Source of the DNA: Taxillus chinensis
Taxonomy: Eukaryota; Streptophyta; Magnoliopsida; Santalales; Loranthaceae
Assembly (NCBI GenBank): GCA_023512835.1
Contig: CM042088.1
Coordinates: forward strand, 46,893,199-46,957,198
Direction of reading: 5' to 3'
Length of the DNA stretch: 64,000 nt
The notes under the pieces are model-generated. The model made no database searches. It was not told where the DNA came from and worked only from the letters and a program-made list of their open reading frames with translations. The position numbers and the translations under genes are program-made. This document shows positions 47,722 to 59,200 of the stretch, piece after piece (within the stretch, counting starts at the first letter, position 1; the number at the start of each line of letters is the position of its first letter).

Positions 47722-50700
47722 TTAATCTTGAAGAAGAGACGCCAGTTTAAGTTGAATGTAGTCTTTGGCTTGCCTATCAAATGGTTCTTCACCCATGTAT
47801 AGATCCAAAATTGACCGGCACAGAAGTTGGCTCTGTATGCTGCCCACCTCCTTCCCATCGACTATAACAACGTTCAAGGAAAAGACACATCATTGGTCCA
47901 ACTTTTTATAAGTTCATGTAATAAAATGTAAAATAAAAATATAACTGAGAAACAGAATGTCAGGATCAGTCTTACTTCTTGTGATAAGCACATGACCTTG
48001 TCCTCTTGATAGCTCTATCACAGAACCCTGAGGTATTTTGTATTCATCTTTGAACTGGGAAGTAAACCTGGATGGAATGCAGTAATGTCAGGCTGAAGAA
48101 ATGAAATAAAAATAATGAGATAGAAAGTAGATAGAAGGCCGTCCCGTAGAGATGTATGCAAGGCAAGTGATAAGGACATCATCTTACTAGAAGTGAAAAC
48201 CTATAACATTGCGCCAACTGGTAATGCCTATGGACGACAAAAATGAAACCATTCTACTCACCCAACAAAAAAAAAATGAAACCATTCTGATCAACAAATG
48301 GGTTGGCAAGTCGCAACTAAATATCAAGCAGAAGTGTGTACAAGAGAAGATCTAAAATGAAGTCATTTATAAAGAAACAGCAAACGTCAGGTACTTCATA
48401 TTTTCAAGTGAGGTCAAAGACAGTAAGGATAAATAGGATGAGGCAATTTTGCAGCGAAAGGTTTCAAAACTTGTATGCATACTCTCAAAAGGATATCAGT
48501 ATGATAAACATGAAAGGATATGATTTAATAAATGTCAGATCAGAATATAAGGCCAACCATAGGAACAAATTCATAAACATATAATACCTATACCCCCTAC
48601 ATGAATCCCATCAAACAAAAGATTATTCGAAAATTCATCCTATTTTAACGCAATTCATATGATTCAAGGATGTCTACTAACCAAATGATAGGCATATTGG
48701 CAGATGGAAAATACAAACGGTTTACCGCTGAAGCAATTCTTTGTCATCTGAACCCCCAAACTTCAGAAGTCTACTACCAACAGAATCTTCAAAAGCACTA
48801 CGAACTGATTGAATGCTCAATCTACTGTAGACTATTTGAAGTCTAACTGTAATGCCTATATCTCCTCCCATGATATCTTCACAGAACTCTGTGCTGCCTT
48901 TCAGTTCTGAGAGGGACTGTTTTCCATATTTCTCGCCCAGCACTTTTTGTACGTCATCTTCAACAACATATACACCTGTAACATACAAATATGGATGATG
49001 TAGAGCTTTCAGGGATAAAACATGTAAAGAATAAATACCTGGAGCTCAGTTAGCACAGGATACATATGCTAAGCTTAAACAACTAAGTCCCAGCCTTTCT
49101 GAATCAATGATGTGGAAGCCCAGACAAAGATCAGGTATAAGTTTGTCAGGTCCTGGTGTGCTCATGCTGATGGATTAGCCTACAAGGTGGCACATGATTG
49201 TACTGAAATACGAAAAATGGTGGGGAATTTTGAAACTGTGGAACGCCAAATAAAAAGGACAACCTAACAGAAACAACAGATGACGCTTAAATCCCAAGAC
49301 TTAGGGGGTGGCTACATATAATCAATACGGATCATTTGAGTGAACCCTCCTTGGCCACTCATATCTATCCACAACTATATTTTTATAAAATCCCATATAC
49401 CACTTGCATCTATGTCTTCACACCTGATTTCAAAGCTTGGGGACTGGTGCTAAGATGTTCATAAAAACTATCAGACGAAAAGGGTCAAACTATCAGATGT
49501 CACTTGCTCCACAATCTCATCAGATGCTCGAATCTTCATGCAATTCAATCCCACACGAAACCAATTATAATTGTAATTATTTTTATTGTAACTATAACAG
49601 CGTCCATGCTTTCACATTAATCCCAAAAAATGTAACTGGAAAATTAAGGGTCATTGATACCACACTACTGATGGGAATGCCACATCAGCTAGCTCTATAT
49701 TGATAGCCAATCCAGTAATTACATGTTAGCTTAGCCAACTCATAATTGTTAAATAAATAAACGTTGTAATTAGTTGAGTAGGGATTTTATATGGAATGAT
49801 TGGCCTGATTGTGGGAAGCAAGAAATTCATGAAAATAAATTTAGTCTCTTTGTTGTTATCTCTTTCTAGTTTCCAGTGTGATTTCCTAAATCAGTTAATC
49901 AATTTCCTTTAATTTGAATCATGGAAACTTAGAATGTATCAATTTGTGCTTTCATTGTCATCATGTCCATCCATGGTGTATATGTGGCTGCTGACCATGG
50001 AGACTCCACACTGCTTACCTCTTCCTCAAATCCAATCCAACTTCAGTTCATCACTTGCTACTACTCAATTCATCATCCATCCTTTGTGAGCTTTCATGAC
50101 GATTGGACTGCATAGTCAGCCCTGAGATTGGATCTCATCTCCTCCCCCACGGCTGCCCAGCATGCCTCTCCAACATCAACGCCTGCACCATGGCCACCAA
50201 TACCTTGGACACAGGATTGAAATTCTGAGGCCACTTCCATCAATAGTTCCACCACACCCCGCATTGGCTCCAACCCCACCAATTTTGGTCATTCCCCCCA
50301 TCCTTCCAGTCACCTTCACCATAGATCCAGAATATCCAGTCTGCTTCCCACTTCTGACCACTCGTGTTGTACCAACAATGGTCCCTTTCAACTCTGATCT
50401 GAATATTTCATTGATGAATCCAGCAAAGGTGCCGCCATCCTGTTCAATGCTCCACCATGACGACACAAACTGCAATTTTTGGTGGATCTTCCTCTAGATC
50501 CACAACCTCTATCTTCATCACCAATTTTCATTCCACCACCCAACTCACTTTCTGTCCAGGAGTCTCTCAAGTCAACACTTTGACCAACAACCCGTCATCA
50601 CCATGTTGGCGACTGCCTCTTCTTCTTCTTCTCCTCCTCCGATGAGTTACACCTCTTCTTTGGTGATTCCAACAACCACAAGCCAGAACCAACGACAGCA

Positions 50701-51857
50701 TCAAAACAGAGGAAAATATTCTTCTATCAGGATTTACTGGAAGCAAATCTTTTCATGCTGGGGATTCAAACAGAATGCCAATTGCAACAGATGATTCATT
50801 TTGGTCATCACAGTTCCATGGCAGTTGATTGAATATTTTTGGTAAAGAGAGACTTAAGGACCCGTTGTACACACTCCTGGTATTTGATTCGAGACAAGAT
50901 GCACCCCCTATTGCATGGGTAATTTCTTGTGCCTTCCCTAGCTGGATTTGTCTAAATGGATGAAACCCCCACTTGATCGTGCTCGTACTGTTGAACCTAT
51001 GTGGGAAGGTCGGTGGATTTTTGATTGCTAGTGTTGCAGCTGAGAACACCGTTAAGAAATGCAGTATTTTTGAGGTTCAGCAGGAGACGTTCAAGTGTCT
51101 TAGAAGCATAGCCACCTCATAATTGCTAAATAAATAAATGTTGTAATCAGATGAGTAGGTCTTATATATAATGCATAGAATGATTGGCCTAATTGTGGGG
51201 AGCAAAAAAACGAATGAAATGAAATGTAGTCTCTTTGTTTTTCCCTCTTTCTAGCTTCAAGTGCGATTTCCAAAACCTGTTCATCAGATTCCTTCAATTT
51301 GAATCGTAGACACTGAGTACGTATCAGACATAACAATAGTGTTTTTGAAATTGTTCATCCACACAACTCGCACAACGTCTTAAAATGTTAGAAATGTTGA
51401 ATTGGATATAAACAAAATCAAAATGCCCAAATTTGGAATAAAAAAAAATAAATGAAATAAACCAAATACCAAAAGCGTAGACGTCGATTTTCTTGAGTCC
51501 CAACACGCTCTTCTTCCGCAATCCGATTCCTAGAAGACGCCGAGACTCGCTCAGAACCGAAGGAAACGAAGCACCGGTCTTGGATTCCACGACGGAAGAT
51601 GGATTATTACCACCACCCAAAGAGAGCGATCCCCAAATCGGGGAAGGTCGATTCTGAGGCGCGATATTGGAGATGAAGAAGCTTAGCGCGTCGTGCAGAA
51701 ATGGGTGTTCCCGGATTTTGTTCTTCTGTGATGACAAGGCGACGCAGGCAGAGACTCCGGCGGCGACGGCTGCAGCGGCGGAGAACAGGCGCTGCGGCGG
51801 ACGGAAGGGACGGAACGGAGGCGGAGAAAACAAGAATGGGAAGCGCAGGGAGACCAT
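47722..51857 (-). CDS. FAP2: Fatty-acid-binding protein 2 (FAP2)-type, chalcone-isomerase fold, plastid
   Basis: Four exons: 51857-51470, 48975-48726, 48067-47976, 47861-47722; the product is 289 residues and all phases agree. The N-terminal 50 or so residues (MVSLRFPFLFSPP, then an Ala-rich stretch) look like a plastid transit peptide. The chalcone-isomerase-like fold starts with LGIGLRKKSVLGLKKIDVYAFGVYV, continues with DIGITVRLQIVYSRLSIQSV and ends with DGKEVGSIQSQLLCRSILDLYMGEEP. FAPs are non-catalytic relatives of chalcone isomerase that bind fatty acids in plastids; this exon layout and sequence fit Arabidopsis FAP2 best (by memory, not by alignment). A true chalcone isomerase is unlikely. 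Intron 1 (48976-51469) is enlarged by a small LTR retrotransposon. A broken copy of the exon 1 start region lies at 54840-54925. Confidence 0.92.
49724..49941 (+). repeat. 5' LTR of the element in FAP2 intron 1
   Basis: Left member of the LTR pair described for the element; 218 bp. Confidence 0.7.
51096..51326 (+). repeat. 3' LTR of the element in FAP2 intron 1
   Basis: Right member of the LTR pair; 231 bp. The visible mismatches and small gaps against the left LTR indicate an old insertion. Confidence 0.7.
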
Positions 51858-53168
51858 GGCGGTTGGTGGTCTAGTACTTTCACCGATCAGTGGTATGCAG
51901 GATATTATTAACTTCAGTGAATGATAAAACTTAAAAAGTTATCTGTTTAAAGAATATAAAAAACATTATTAAGTTAAACGTTATGGAAGTGGAATGAAGC
52001 TCGATGAATGGAGCAATATTCCATTAAGAGCACTCACGGTCCATTGGCTATATTTGCAAAACAAATGAGTGTGAGTTACTTACAAAAAAAAAAAAACACA
52101 AGACAGATATTAATTTTGCTGAAATATTCTTTACATTGTTAAGCATATTACTACTTGATCAATTTTGAACATTTGTACCAACAAATGATCTATATATAAA
52201 GTAATTAAGTGCCCAAAAATGGTTCACCTATTGAGATAAAATAAAGATAGTGTTGAAGATGCTTTTATGTATTAATGAAATTTGTATCCCTTAATTTAAG
52301 TACTCCCCAAAAATGTGTGATAGAATATTGATCGCACTAACGCTGAGGTATAAATGCCAAAGATACTGAAGACTAGTAAGTTTTTGATTTACAACTTCCT
52401 AAAAGTACTTTATCATTGAATTAATTAGGCCTATAAACAATTGAGCTTATACGAGTTGAGCCAAGCTCACTTGTTATTGATTTAATTAAGAAATCTAATC
52501 TTTCCTATAATTTAAATAAATTCATATTAACTTTAAACTTAAAAAAAATTATATTCTTTACCTATTAATTTTATAATTCATATAATATAATTATTAACAT
52601 ATTAGTAAAAGAAAATTTAAAAAGTAAATTATATATATTATAATTACATTACATATAATATACACTAATATATCGTATATCTAATAATTCATAATCACTT
52701 TGCATATAATATTATATAAAATATTATATTATATTATTAGTTAATTATGTGCAAATTAAAAATATAATTAATAATCTATACAATCCAACCGAACAAAATT
52801 TATACAGGTCAAACTAGCTGTGTGTATTAGTTTATTTACAAGTGTAGATCAAACTAGCAATTTATTTTTGAATTTGTTTTGTGTCATGTGTATAAATTTT
52901 GTAGGATTTTGCTATTCTTTTAATAATGTTAAACTTTGTAGTCATATAATTAAATTCTTTTCCTTACGTAGTTGATTTGTATTTCTTAATGACCATTACT
53001 TTGCATATAATATACACTAATATATCATATATCTAATAATTCATATTTTGCATATAATATCATAACTAATATTATATAAACTATCATTGTAATGTTAAAT
53101 TTTGTAGTCATATAATTAAATTCTTTTCCTTAAATTATTTTATATTAATTTAATATTTTAATTTTGTG

Positions 53169-53313
<145 letters not shown>

Positions 53314-53357
53314 AGAGGGAGGGGGGAAGGGAATTAGTTTGTGTATAAAATAAAAAT

Positions 53358-53462
<105 letters not shown>

Positions 53463-53842
53463 AATTCTTTTCTATAAAAAAAAAACATTTTTAATATATT
53501 GTTAATATTATGTTTTTTTTTTTTTTGTGTTTTTTTTTTTTTATAAAATTATTTTTTTTTTTTTTTTTTTTTTTTGTGTTTGGTGTATAGATTTAGTAGG
53601 ATTTTTTTAATAGTAAGTAAGTAGCATATAATAAATTCTTTTCCTTCGTAGTTCATTTGTATTTCTTAATGAGCTGTGCAGGAAAGGCCCAAAGGCAGTG
53701 AAACTTCCTGTGATCTTTCTTTTGGGGTGCAGAAATTCCGCATCTGACATGTTCACCGAGTCTCTTCTTGACTAGGTGCAATTCATTACCGTTTACTGGG
53801 CTGCGGTCACAGCATCGCGGATGTGTAATACATGTTTTTTTT

Positions 53843-54087
53843 TAAAGGGATTGCACTTTTTTTGCATGCATTTAATTTGGAGTGGTAGGAAAGATGTATT
53901 AATTTAATGAATTCTTCGTTTGATGAATTTGATGTTTACGCTTTTGGCCCATTATTAAATTAACGCTCAAGTGAGAAGTGACCCAAGCCTCGATTATCCC
54001 GAAAACATCCTGCCATAGTTTAAGTTTTAAAATGAGCTAGTCCATGTTAGTATATCATTCTTAACATAAAGGTAGCGTAACTCACGT
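53843..54087 (+). repeat. Direct repeat, copy 1
   Basis: Matches 55162-55428 through GCATGCATTTAATTTGGAGTG, GTTTACGCTTTTGGCCCATTA, CCTCGATTAT, CCGAAAAC and AAGGTAGCGT(a/g)ACTCAC, in the same order and orientation. Confidence 0.8.
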
Positions 54088-54839
54088 GAGAACTTTTAAT
54101 GGTAGAATCACTAAAATGTTATCTTAAAAGTTTTTTTAAAAAGGTCTTTTCTAACAGTTTTAAAGTTTTATGTTTATTATTTTTCTAATTTTTTTTTTTT
54201 ATGTTTTCAAAGGTTTTTTAGCTATTATTATTATTATTAAATCTAAGTATGTTTAAATTCATAGGACTACGGGACAATCCCAATTAATTAAAGAACTAAC
54301 CCTTTGTTTGGCACGAAAAAAATGTAGGAAAAAAAACATGTAAAAAAAGTAGAAAGAAATTAGATGAGATTTTATTTTTTAAAAAATTAAAAGGTGATTG
54401 ATTAGGATAAAAAATAATAATCAATATAAATAAATTTATATTGATTATTGATTTTATCATTTTATCTTTTGATTGCAGATATCATTTTATTCTTATTATT
54501 GTTTATAAGAATAATATTATAATTGTCTATATGCTATACACTTTTTATCACTTTTTTCAATGTTTAGTCAGGAAAAATATATCACGCTTACCAATGATAT
54601 TTTTTTTTATTTTCTATTATTTTTCTGTATCATCCACGAATGGAAATAAAAATTTAATTACTTTTCCGTAAGTACATTACTTTTTCATATTTTTTTCCCT
54701 TAAGTAAATAAAACTCTATTAATTTAAAATCCTAAAAGTGTACATGCAATATTTATTAAAATCTAATTATTCACTTAAATAATTACTTAAATCTAATCAT
54801 CGATCAAAGGGCATAATTTGTGGGACTGCTGCATAGTTT

Positions 54840-54925
54840 GTGGAAGGGACCGGCCGGTGGAATGGGGGGCGGAGAAAACAAGTGGGAAGTGCAAAGAGAC
54901 CGGCGGTGGGTAGGATAAACAGTGG
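54840..54925 (-). pseudogene. Duplicated fragment of the FAP2 5' end, start codon lost
   Basis: Aligns with 51803-51895, the first 20 or so codons of FAP2 and its leader: both carry GGAAGGGAC, GGCGGAGAAAACAAG, TGGGAAG(c/t)GCA and GAGACC, then GGCGGT(t/g)GGT and CAGTGGTA. Where FAP2 has ACCATGGCGG (CAT being its start codon on the minus strand) the copy has ACCGGCGG, so the start codon is deleted. Only this short piece survives; the rest of exon 1 is not seen. Confidence 0.75.
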
Positions 54926-55161
54926 TACTATTTGGGCTCAGGCTGAAGATGGTGGAGCGATGCTTCACAGGCACATGATTTTCACGTGCTTAGTTAGACA
55001 TTGGGTTATACTTTTATTTATGGGACCGCGAATATATTTCAAATTGACTAGTCAAAAACTTTAGTGGTGTTCTCACTTCGTTTTCAATTCCTGTTTTTGA
55101 GTAGTTTGTTAATATTATCAAACATATTGTATTGTGGATTTGTAATGAAAAGCATTTTTAA

Positions 55162-55428
55162 ACAAGGGATTGCACTTAATGATTTTGCATGCATTTAATT
55201 TGGAGTGAGAGGAAAGATGTATTAATTATTGATTTCTCCGTTGTTTGAAGAGTTTGATGTTTACGCTTTTGGCCCATTAAATTAACGTTTAAGATTTCAG
55301 TGTGGTGCGTGAGAAGTGAGAACTGAATTACCCCCCCATGCCTCGATTATACCGAAAACCTCCTGCCATTAATACGGCTTTAAAAATGTTAATATATCAT
55401 TTTCAACATTAAGGTAGCGTGACTCACA
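55162..55428 (+). repeat. Direct repeat, copy 2
   Basis: Partner of 53843-54087, about 1.3 kb away. The two copies bracket the FAP2 fragment. Confidence 0.8.
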
Positions 55429-56230
55429 TAGGGTTGGTGGATTAACTACAATTTAGCCTGTGATTCTATTTGATTATTTGATTTGGTAGTATTTTTTTTT
55501 TAAGTAGTATTATTTTTATAAAACTTATGAATTCAACTAAATTTAAATAGGTTATAAATAATTTAAATTTTTTTAAATTTATCGATTTTTAAAATAATTC
55601 AAGTATTTTTATTTTAATAATCTATTTTTAAATTAAAATTTTTAATTAATCTATTTTAATCATTTGATAATTAAAATATTACTTTTTAAATATTTATTTA
55701 TTCTTTTTAATCAAAAAGTAAATATGAAAAAAATATATAATATTTAATAATTAGGAAATAAATAGTATTAGATTAAAATGAGAGAGTAACTATTTATTTT
55801 GTTTAAATTTTGATTGCAATTGTTATATGAATTTTATATATTTTTATTAAATTATTTTTTTAATTAAAAAAAACATAAATGTAAAATGACTGTTTGTGTG
55901 TGTATATATATATATATATTATAATAGAGCAATGCTAGGTACAATAACTGATAGCCTAACAATTCATTGGAAGGGACGAGAAAAAAAATTATCCAATTCT
56001 TCACGATTATATGAATATATCCGCGAGCCGACCTACATAAATAGTCTACGTAAAATCCTTATGTTGTATTGTAATGCTAATGAATGATATGCGTCCACCC
56101 TTCCCCCTTCCCCGCTCCCCCCTTTTTCCTCTGCTTTTAAAGAACCCCACTCTCTCACGAGTCACGAAACCCTCCCCCTCCCCTGCACAGGAACAGAGCA
56201 GAACATAACAACAACCGAGGAGACCAAAAC

Positions 56231-59200
56231 ATGCCTTCCCAGCAGGCCACTCTCCCCTCTCGGTTCCCCCCAACAGTTTCCAAAACAACCTACGACCTGC
56301 CCAAGTTCTTCTTGGGTACGCTGCCCTCTTCTCTAGTATTCATACAGTTTCCTTCTTTTGTTCTTCTTTTATTTATTTTATTTTTCTTTGCTTGTTTTTA
56401 GCATCCATGATTGATTAAGCTTGATCATCATCAGTCATTTGCTTCTTATTTAATTTTTCTATTTTTTAAATACAAGATTACTCTCTCCCCCCTCACTCTG
56501 TATTTCTTATATGTATTTCCTTAACCTTTTCTCTCTTTTTATTCATTTATGCAGCCCATAATTACACTTTTTTTTGCTACTTCTAGTCAAGTTTTTAATT
56601 AAAAACATTTCGGTGTCTGTTATTATTGTTTTTAATCCTTCACATTGTTTGAAAATCTAGTGCCCTTGTCGGTTGGAGCAAGCGGAAAATGGGCCGCCAC
56701 CAATGCTCGCCATAAATGTCTAGCCGTCTCCAAACCTTATTACACCCAAGGTACGTTCTAATTTTGTTATAAAAACAATTAAAATTTAAAATCGTCAACA
56801 TATGCATATATATTATATATATGCATGTTATATATGCTCGCCAGGTAACACACTGATATCCTATAATGGCGCACCACCAATAAAGTTGCGTGACATTGTG
56901 GAGGATGACTTAGAAGAGAAAGCTCATAAGGTACTTCTTGCCTACATATCATTGATCACCCTTAAAAAACCAATTTATTTGTCAACCCTTTTTTTTAAAT
57001 AAAAAAAAACATTGGCAATAAATTATATGCTGTGATATATAATCTTATTATTATATTATTGGTTTGACGTGGGATTGAATTGAATCAAGATTCAAGCATC
57101 TGATGAGATCGTGGAGCAAGTAAGTTCCATCAGAGCTATGCTGGAATCGATGGGTGAGGGAGAGATCACAGTGTCACCCTACGACACGGCTTGGGTGGCT
57201 CTGGTGGAGGACCCAAACCATGCTGGAACACCGCAGTTTCCATCCACCTTGCGGTGGATCGCCGACAATCAGTTGGCAGAGGGCTCTTGGGCTGGCGACC
57301 CTTTCATCTTCTTCGCCTATGATCGGATCATTAACACATTAGCCTGCGTGATTGCTCTGAAGAAATGGAACCTCCACCCCGAAAAATGCGAAAGAGGTAT
57401 CCAAAGCTAATTATTAGAATACGCGAATTCGTAATGTGTCTATAGATGTAACTTGGTAATGGTGATGATTGACATGTCAGCATCCAATTAATTCATTCCA
57501 CCAAAATCAAAATTATATATATATACATGTTAATTTGTATACACACATATATATATAATATCATATATACGAGGAATATGTTATGTACGTGCGTGCCAGT
57601 CTTTTTAAAAATTATGGCGTGCATGTAGGGGTGTTGTTTGTGGAAGCCAACATTGGAAAGCTTGGAGAGGAGGCGGCAGAGCACATGCCTATAGGCTTCG
57701 AGGTGGCTTTTCCCTCATTAATTGAAACAGCAAAGGGAATGGGCATTGAAGTGGTTTCATCGGACTGTCCTGTTCTCCGAGATATATATGCCAAGAGAGA
57801 CATCAAGCTCGCAAAGTATGTGTGCGTATATATATATAAGATATTATTAATTTTGGTCTCTATAAACTATAATAATAATAATATATATAATTACCCTTTT
57901 GCAATGCTCTAGGTGATGAAGAAATTAAAATGGAATATTCTAATTAGGGACCCCTCTCTAGCTAACCCTATATTTATATTTATAAATTGAAATAGAAGAT
58001 CCTGAGGCACTTTTCCCAACTCCCTCTGCATCTTATACTTGTATTATAATAATAGCCATGCGTGTTTCCCTCTGTTTAATTAATTAATAAATGTAAGATA
58101 TGGCTAATCTTTATTTTTTTCTGTGGAAATATACATAGCTAGGTTACAGCGTAGAGCTATACATACATATATATATATATATATGTATATACATATTTAG
58201 AGAGGGAGAGAAGAAAGAGAGATGAAATGATTGATAGCACAGGGAAGGAATATATAACATATTGTATATGGGTAACTACTATATAATATAATTAATAATT
58301 ATATATGTTTGGCGGGGTGTAGGATTCCAAAGAGCATAATGGAAGCAGTACCCACAACACTACTGCACAGCTTGGAGGGTATGGCGGGATTGGCATGGGA
58401 AAAGCTACTGAGGCTGCAGTGTCCAGATGGGTCTTTCCTCTTCTCCCCATCCTCCACTGCCTACGCACTCATGCAAACCCAACATCCTCTTTGCTTCGCG
58501 TATCTCCATAAGGCTGTCCAAAGATTCAATGGTGGTGGTAATTAATAAAAAGCTCTCCACCCGATCCCCCCACACTATTCTTTTTTTTTTTTTTTTTTTG
58601 CAATTACTATCGCGATTCAAAACCCTTTTTTTTTTAATAAAGAACTTCTTTTATTGGAAATCTGAAATCATTTTCCTATTATTCCATAAAAAGACATGTC
58701 ATGCGTTCCTATTTTTGGTCGGGTGAGTGGTACGTGATCATGTTTGGTTTGTTTTGTCGCGTAGTGCCCAATGTGTACCCGGTGGACCTGTTCGAGCGCA
58801 TCTGGGTAGTGGACCGCCTGCACCGACTCGGCATTTCCCGCCATTTCTCCCATGAGGTCCGAGCGTGCGTCGATTACGTCCACAGGTTGGGTTAACTAAC
58901 TCCATTTACCCGCTAAACCACCTTCATTAAGGATGTTTTTATTCATAATTATCTAGCCTCCTACAAAATCAACATTAACTTAAAAATGGTCTACTCAATA
59001 AACGTCGCTCCGGTGGACTGATATCGTTACTTCTGTCTCAATCTAATCATGCATTGTCCCTTCTACCTCTTTTATGTTTTTCGTCCATTGACTGCCAAAG
59101 CATATTATGGACCCCGGATAATGATCCAAGCAAAGCATTGCCGCTGTTCCATCCATTAATTGATGATAAAAAGTTTTTAAGAATTATCTTATCTTCGTCG

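Larger units (their letters stand above)
49724..51326 (+). mobile_element. Small non-autonomous LTR retrotransposon in FAP2 intron 1
   Basis: Two similar direct repeats, 49724-49941 and 51096-51326, both begin with TGT and end with GTATCA. Shared phrases include CTCATAATTG(t/c)TAAATAAATAAA, GAATGATTGGCCT(g/a)ATTGTGGG and TAGTCTCTTTGTT. The 1.15-kb interior opens with ATTTGTGCTTTCATTG after the left LTR, and has only short ORFs with Pro/Ser/Thr-rich products, no protease, reverse transcriptase or integrase. It lies antisense to FAP2. No matching target-site duplication is evident (TTACA on the left, GACAT or TAACA on the right). Confidence 0.75.

Noticed and set aside
50162..50794. Pro-rich ORFs in the FAP2 intron 1 insertion
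   Set aside because: Short overlapping frames on both strands without retroviral motifs; treated as the non-coding interior of the LTR element.
49719..51331. Target-site duplication of the FAP2 intron element
   Set aside because: TTACA on the left does not match GACAT, and matches TAACA only at four of five bases with shifted ends.
52030..52267. Possible MITE (AAGAGCACTCACGG ... TTGAAGATGCTTTT)
   Set aside because: The ends resemble each other only loosely and no target duplication is visible.
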